Positions 60,295 to 64,000 of a DNA stretch of 64,000 bases are shown here, piece by piece. Below the pieces are notes generated by a model that made no database searches, was not told the origin of the DNA, and saw nothing but the letters and a program-made list of their open reading frames with translations. This DNA is from Pedobacter soli. Lineage in GTDB: Bacteria; Bacteroidota; Bacteroidia; Sphingobacteriales; Sphingobacteriaceae. The stretch lies in assembly GCF_900101435.1 (NCBI RefSeq), contig NZ_FMZH01000005.1, forward strand, positions 62,001 to 126,000. Direction: 5' to 3'. The stretch's first letter is position 1; each line of letters opens with the position of its first letter. The translations under genes and the position numbers were made by a program.

Positions 60295-61566
60295 TTGAAA
60301 GTAGTACACTTAAATACCTATGACGGAAATGGCGGGGCAGGCCGGGCCTGTTTGCGCCTGAGCGATGCTTTAAAAGCCAGTGGAATAGATTCAAAAGTAT
60401 TGGTTTACTATAAATTTGGGCAAAACCCCAAAATAGATACCTTTAGCAAATCTCCTTTGCAGAAAGCGAGGGCTGTTTACAATATCTTATCAGAAAGATA
60501 TTTTGCCAAGTGGCTGAGCAAATCAGTTAAAACACCCTTCAGCCTGCAATGGTTCGGCCGCTCAGTAATCAACCATCCGGATGTTAAAAATGCCGATATT
60601 ATCCATTTACATTGGGTAAATCACGGTTTTCTGAACCCTAAGTTTTTGGCACAGCTGGATGAACTGGAAAAACCTATTGTATGGACCTTTCATGATAGTA
60701 ATGCTTTTACGGGTGGCTGCCATGTGCGCTATGGCTGCGAACATTTTCACCAGCAATGTGGTAATTGCCCGATTTTAAAAATCAGCGGTAAAAATGACAT
60801 TTCGCACAAAACCTGGAAGCGCAAACAAAAAGCCTATACCGAATTAAATTTCCATATTGTTGCACCCAGTAACTGGATGGCCGCATCGGTAAAGTTTAGC
60901 AGTTTGCTGGGCACCCGAAAAACCACGGTGATTCCAAATACCATCGAAACCAAAATTTTTAAGCCTTATGTAAAGGCTGAAGCAAAGAAAATACTAAAGA
61001 TCAATCCCGATAAATTTGTGTTAATGAGTGGTTTTATGCCCTCTAAAAATGATAAGCATAAAGGAACCCCCTATTTAATCGAGGCTTTAGAAATTTTAGC
61101 ACGCCGGCAGGGAATTCAAAAAGAGAATATCGAGATTGTGATTTTTGGGAATAAAGACAATGCAGAAATGCCCGAATTTCCGTTTAAAACCACTTTTTTG
61201 GGCACCATTAATAAAGATGATCATTTGGCTAAATGCTATTCGGCAGCCGATGCTTTTATTACCCCCTCGCTGGAAGATAATTTACCCAACACGGTAATGG
61301 AAAGCCTGGCCTGCGCTACGCCTGTGGTGGCCTTTACTACCGGCGGCATACCCGATATGGTAAAACACATGCAAAACGGGTACCTGGCCGAATACCAGAA
61401 TGCCGAAGATCTGGCCAATGGTATCGAATGGCTCTACCATCGTCCCAATAAAGATGAGATTCAAAAAGCTGCCCGGTTAAGTATCCTCACCGATTTTTCT
61501 GAAGAGGTAATTGCTGCCGAACACATTCATTTGTACGAAACCTTGATTGATTTACAACCGAAATAA
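60295..61566 (+). CDS. GT4-type glycosyltransferase
   Basis: A 423-residue GT-B glycosyltransferase. There is no ATG near the start; I choose the TTG at 60295 (MKVVHLNTYDGNGGAGRACL), although the TTG at 60286 is possible. The acceptor side has G-G-A-G-R-A, and the donor side IVIFGNKDNAEMP, FITPSLEDNLPNTVMESLAC (E-x7-E) and TPVVAFTTGGIPDMV. A CHVRYGCEHFHQQCGNCPIL cysteine cluster is typical of the WcaC/RfaB-like group. It probably adds a sugar to a polysaccharide or a lipid. It is divergent from the Tricorn-type gene. Confidence 0.9.
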   Translation: MKVVHLNTYDGNGGAGRACLRLSDALKASGIDSKVLVYYKFGQNPKIDTFSKSPLQKARAVYNILSERYFAKWLSKSVKTPFSLQWFGRSVINHPDVKNADIIHLHWVNHGFLNPKFLAQLDELEKPIVWTFHDSNAFTGGCHVRYGCEHFHQQCGNCPILKISGKNDISHKTWKRKQKAYTELNFHIVAPSNWMAASVKFSSLLGTRKTTVIPNTIETKIFKPYVKAEAKKILKINPDKFVLMSGFMPSKNDKHKGTPYLIEALEILARRQGIQKENIEIVIFGNKDNAEMPEFPFKTTFLGTINKDDHLAKCYSAADAFITPSLEDNLPNTVMESLACATPVVAFTTGGIPDMVKHMQNGYLAEYQNAEDLANGIEWLYHRPNKDEIQKAARLSILTDFSEEVIAAEHIHLYETLIDLQPK

Positions 61567-61572
61567 GATCCT

Positions 61573-61599
61573 AATTAGTCCAACACTGTTGGACTAATT
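61573..61599 (+). terminator. 27-base palindrome after the GT4 gene
   Basis: AATTAGTCCAACA and its complement around a single C, 13 bp and no mismatch. It follows the GT4 stop closely, without a strong T run, so it could be a terminator or an operator. Confidence 0.55.
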
Positions 61600-61773
61600 G
61601 TAAACAACTACCCTATAGCGAGTTAAATTTAGTTCATTACTAACTACACCCCACCAACCAATTCTTATTGTGCGGTTCGCCCTCAAAATGTTTGGCCAAT
61701 TTCATTTTCACCCACAGTCAGCAAAAATTACTTAATCTTTATTAAATTTACTCCAATCCAAAAAAACACCCCC

Positions 61774-62520
61774 TTGCCAAAGTTAACCGTCATTACCATA
61801 GTGTATAATAACGTTCGTGATATTGAACGTACCATAAAATCTGTTTTAAACCAGACTTATCCAAACATAGAATATATCGTAATAGATGGCGCCTCATCTG
61901 ACGGAACATTACAGGTAGTTGAACAGTATAAAGATCAGATTTCGAAAATCGTATCCGAACCCGACAAGGGAATATATGATGCCATGAATAAAGGTTTAGC
62001 CCTGGCTACTGGCGATTATGTACTTTTCATGAATTCGGGAGATGAAATATACGATCCCAAAACCGTAGCAGATGTTTTTGCAAGTTCGCCGGGGGCCGAT
62101 ATTTATTATGGTGAAACCGAAATGTATAACGATAACTGGGAAAGTTTAGGCCGCAGAAGACATGAAGCCCCTGAAGAATTTGACTGGACCAGTTTTAAAT
62201 ATGGGATGAATATCAGCCATCAGGCCATTTATATTCGCCGCAGCATTATTGTACCTTACGATTTAAGCTTTAAATACAGTTCAGATATCGACTGGATTAT
62301 CAAAGCGGCAAAAAAGGCTTCGAATATTGTAAATGTACACCGATACGTGGCTAAATACCTGGTTGGCGGCATGAGCAAGAAAAAACACCGCGAAAGTTTA
62401 AAAGAGCGGTTTAATATCTTTAGTAAGTACTATGGCCTGCTGCCAAACATTTTTAATCATGTGGTTATTGCAGTGAATTTAGCATGGTACTTTATCAAAC
62501 ACCGAAGGACAAATGATTAG
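61774..62520 (+). CDS. GT2 family glycosyltransferase
   Basis: A 248-residue GT-A enzyme of the WcaA/SpsA-like type. It also starts with TTG (61774; MPKLTVITIVYNNVRDIERT). Motifs are IDGASSDGTLQVV (first D-x-D-like region), SEPDKGIYDAMNKGLALATG (the acidic nucleotide-sugar site) and VLFMNSGDEIYD. The C-terminal helix HVVIAVNLAWYFIKH probably touches the membrane. It would add a sugar to a lipid or polysaccharide. It follows the GT4 gene by 207 bases with a palindrome between, and precedes the unknown gene by 3 bases. Confidence 0.9.
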   Translation: MPKLTVITIVYNNVRDIERTIKSVLNQTYPNIEYIVIDGASSDGTLQVVEQYKDQISKIVSEPDKGIYDAMNKGLALATGDYVLFMNSGDEIYDPKTVADVFASSPGADIYYGETEMYNDNWESLGRRRHEAPEEFDWTSFKYGMNISHQAIYIRRSIIVPYDLSFKYSSDIDWIIKAAKKASNIVNVHRYVAKYLVGGMSKKKHRESLKERFNIFSKYYGLLPNIFNHVVIAVNLAWYFIKHRRTND

Positions 62521-62523
62521 TTT

Positions 62524-63216
62524 ATGAATGAAGATATTAACGAACTCCTCTCTTATTACAAAAATCAGAAAGCCTTTTTTGAATCTTTAATTGAACAAGA
62601 TACAAATGATGGTGATTACAATTCGGTTGTTCTTAACACTAAAGTACTAGGTAATATTAAACATAAAATTAATATAATCGAATCTTTGCTTGACCCGTTC
62701 GCAAAAGAGAAAGATAGATTGAAAAATATAATTAATTTTTATGTTGAAAAAAGCTATCTCGAAGAATCTGATGAAAAGAGAAATCATATCTTAGTACAGA
62801 TTGACCATAAGTTAGACCAACTGAACAGTTATAGAACAGGCTATTTTAACGATGGACAAGAGTTTGATGACGTTATCTTTGACCTGGTTGAAAATAAGAT
62901 CAGTGCTTTTATTTTTAACCTGCGGAAAGAAAAAAATCTTCACCTCAGATTTTCTATCAAAAAAAACAAAATCATTATCCGGTTAACCCCATTTGCAGCC
63001 ATTTTGGATAGGGATTGTTTTACCAAAAATGTAATAACTGTTCTTAAACAAATCGGATTTAAGAAAAATAAATTGCGCACCTGTTTTCAAATTAAATATC
63101 CATTGGATGACTTTAAAGACGCAATCCCTATCAAAGCAATTGTTAGTCAGGTAATTTATGAGGCCTTCTATAACTATCAAATAAATAAATCCACAACAAT
63201 AGAGATTACCTCCTAA
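62524..63216 (+). CDS. hypothetical protein
   Basis: A 230-residue protein of unknown type. The first 60 residues are helical and charged (MNEDINELLSYYKNQKAFFE, IKHKINIIESLLDPF), probably a coiled coil. The second half is alpha/beta (LHLRFSIKKNKIIIRLTPFA, FTKNVITVLKQIGF). I do not recognise any fold. No signal peptide is present. It starts 3 bases after the GT2 stop, so it is probably translated from the same transcript. Base use is somewhat more AT-rich than its neighbours, which may point to a later arrival. Confidence 0.6.
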   Translation: MNEDINELLSYYKNQKAFFESLIEQDTNDGDYNSVVLNTKVLGNIKHKINIIESLLDPFAKEKDRLKNIINFYVEKSYLEESDEKRNHILVQIDHKLDQLNSYRTGYFNDGQEFDDVIFDLVENKISAFIFNLRKEKNLHLRFSIKKNKIIIRLTPFAAILDRDCFTKNVITVLKQIGFKKNKLRTCFQIKYPLDDFKDAIPIKAIVSQVIYEAFYNYQINKSTTIEITS

Positions 63217-63287
63217 TCTTAAATTTCTAAAAACAATAACTTTTCCCAACTGTCTTTAATACATACCTATTAAAAACAGAAAAGATT

Positions 63288-63848
63288 ATGGGACGATTAA
63301 GTAACCGCACAATTGCTGTTCTTTCAGAAAGCGGATTTGAAGAAGTAGAATTAACAGAACCAGTAAAAAGATTAAAAGAAGAAGGTGCAACCGTTCACAT
63401 CATCTCCGCTAAAAGTGGTAAAATAAAAGCCTGGGATCACGATCATTGGTCGATTGAGGTTGAGGTAGACAAAACCCTTACCGAAGCAAATGCATCAGAC
63501 TACAGCGCTCTACTTTTGCCCGGAGGCGTAATTAATCCCGACCAGTTGCGGGTTAACAGCGATGCACTGGCTTTTGTGAAATCATTTTTCAATGATGGGA
63601 AACCCGTTGCTGCCATTTGCCACGGCCCACAAACGCTCATTAATGCTGATGTGGTACAAGGACGGAAAATGACATCTGTTAAAAACATTTCGCAGGATTT
63701 AATTAATGCAGGGGCTTTATGGTCGGATGAAGAGGTGGTGGTGGACCAGGGTTTGGTTACCAGCCGCACCCCAAAAGACTTACCTGCATTTAACGATAAA
63801 ATTGTAGAGGAATTTGCCGAAGGTGTTCATGAAGGCCAGCACGCCTAA
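63288..63848 (+). CDS. DJ-1/PfpI family protein (type 1 glutamine amidotransferase-like)
   Basis: A 186-residue DJ-1/PfpI superfamily member. The nucleophile elbow is AAICHGPQTLI with the reactive Cys, and the conserved Glu is near SGFEEVELTEP; LLLPGGVINPDQLR is the G-G-x-x-x-P-D loop. The C-terminal VTSRTPKDLPAFNDKIVEEF is PfpI-typical. Family members are peptidases, deglycases or chaperones against stress; activity must be judged by assay. It stands alone, followed by a hairpin that also ends the minus-strand gene. Confidence 0.93.
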   Translation: MGRLSNRTIAVLSESGFEEVELTEPVKRLKEEGATVHIISAKSGKIKAWDHDHWSIEVEVDKTLTEANASDYSALLLPGGVINPDQLRVNSDALAFVKSFFNDGKPVAAICHGPQTLINADVVQGRKMTSVKNISQDLINAGALWSDEEVVVDQGLVTSRTPKDLPAFNDKIVEEFAEGVHEGQHA

Positions 63849-63879
63849 AAACTTTGGACGCTCTTTCTAGATTCACTCA

Positions 63880-63907
63880 AAAACGGTTGGCAGTAGCTGA
63901 CCGTTTT
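63880..63907. terminator. bidirectional terminator
   Basis: An 8-bp stem AAAACGGT / ACCGTTTT with a 12-base loop, T-rich on one side and A-rich on the other. It lies between the convergent DJ-1/PfpI gene and the partial minus-strand gene. Confidence 0.75.
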
Positions 63908-63909
63908 AT

Positions 63910-64000
63910 TTAACCTTTATATTTGGGATCATTTTTTCTGAATCGCGCAGCAATTTTTTCCAGCTCCGCATCTGTTAATCTGGATGTTTTTTTAAGTTCC
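63910..64000 (-). CDS. C-terminal end of an unidentified protein, cut by the window edge
   Basis: Only the last 29 codons are in the window; the frame reads ...ELKKTSRLTDAELEKIAARF and ends NDPKYKG, stop TAA. The amphipathic helix and coding-like sequence support a real gene running in from the right. The family cannot be told. Confidence 0.5.
   Translation of the reverse strand, partial: ELKKTSRLTDAELEKIAARFRKNDPKYKG

Noticed and set aside
60158..60394. A longer N-terminus for the Tricorn-type protease
   Set aside because: The additional 79 residues overlap the start of the divergent glycosyltransferase gene and precede an obvious signal peptide starting at 60157.

Overview
The window looks like chromosomal DNA of a Bacteroidota, most likely a Sphingobacteriaceae member close to Pedobacter. 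This rests on AT-rich intergenic DNA, Bacteroidota-typical families (GldB, DUF2490, DUF4251, DUF2027-Smr, bicupin pirin relative, SIMPL, long SecA of 1100 residues), few recognisable Shine-Dalgarno sites, TAnnTTTG-like -7 boxes before some genes, and intergenic REP-like repeats of the CGTCATT(T/G)CGA type. The genus is an inference; no rRNA or tRNA gene is present to settle it.

Layout. 1-8.4 kb: a cut-off archaemetzincin, an XRE regulator, two outer-membrane proteins, the triclosan-tolerant enoyl-ACP reductase FabV, a GNAT, an FkbM methyltransferase, a cold-shock protein and small exported proteins. 8.5-15.2 kb: serS, rsmI, a HepT-MntA toxin-antitoxin pair with a PH/SHOCT gene behind it, then lnt-dinB-lspA (two steps of lipoprotein maturation in one run) and an OsmC protein. 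15.4-25.8 kb: nadE, a porin-like barrel, gldB, a patatin, an astacin-like protease, a barrel, comB, gcvT, a glycosyltransferase and rnhB. 26-31 kb: secreted proteins with repeats, glutaminyl cyclase, yraN and dnaG. 31.2-32.2 kb: a tandem duplication of a 0.5-kb unit carrying a GIY-YIG nuclease gene between inverted repeats. 32.3-41.4 kb: SGNH hydrolase, serine hydrolase, a secreted unknown, M20 amidohydrolase, SPOR protein, VapBC pair and secA. 42-49.9 kb: a 21-bp tandem repeat array in a divergent promoter region, an intradiol dioxygenase, pirin relative, Smr protein, rsgA, fumC, and a set ending in an S1/P1 nuclease. 50-64 kb: LMW phosphatase, ThuA, ceramidase-like protein, GH29 fucosidase, rhomboid protease, methyltransferase, Tricorn-type protease, two glycosyltransferases, an unknown, and a DJ-1/PfpI protein; a cut-off minus-strand gene closes the window.

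Most genes are housekeeping or envelope functions in short operons ending in strong hairpin terminators. No prophage, large island, CRISPR array or transposase is visible. The most unusual content is non-coding or selfish: the duplicated GIY-YIG units whose ends belong to the same family as the REP-like repeats elsewhere in the window, the 21-bp array, and several other dispersed repeat families that mostly sit between convergent or operon-end genes.
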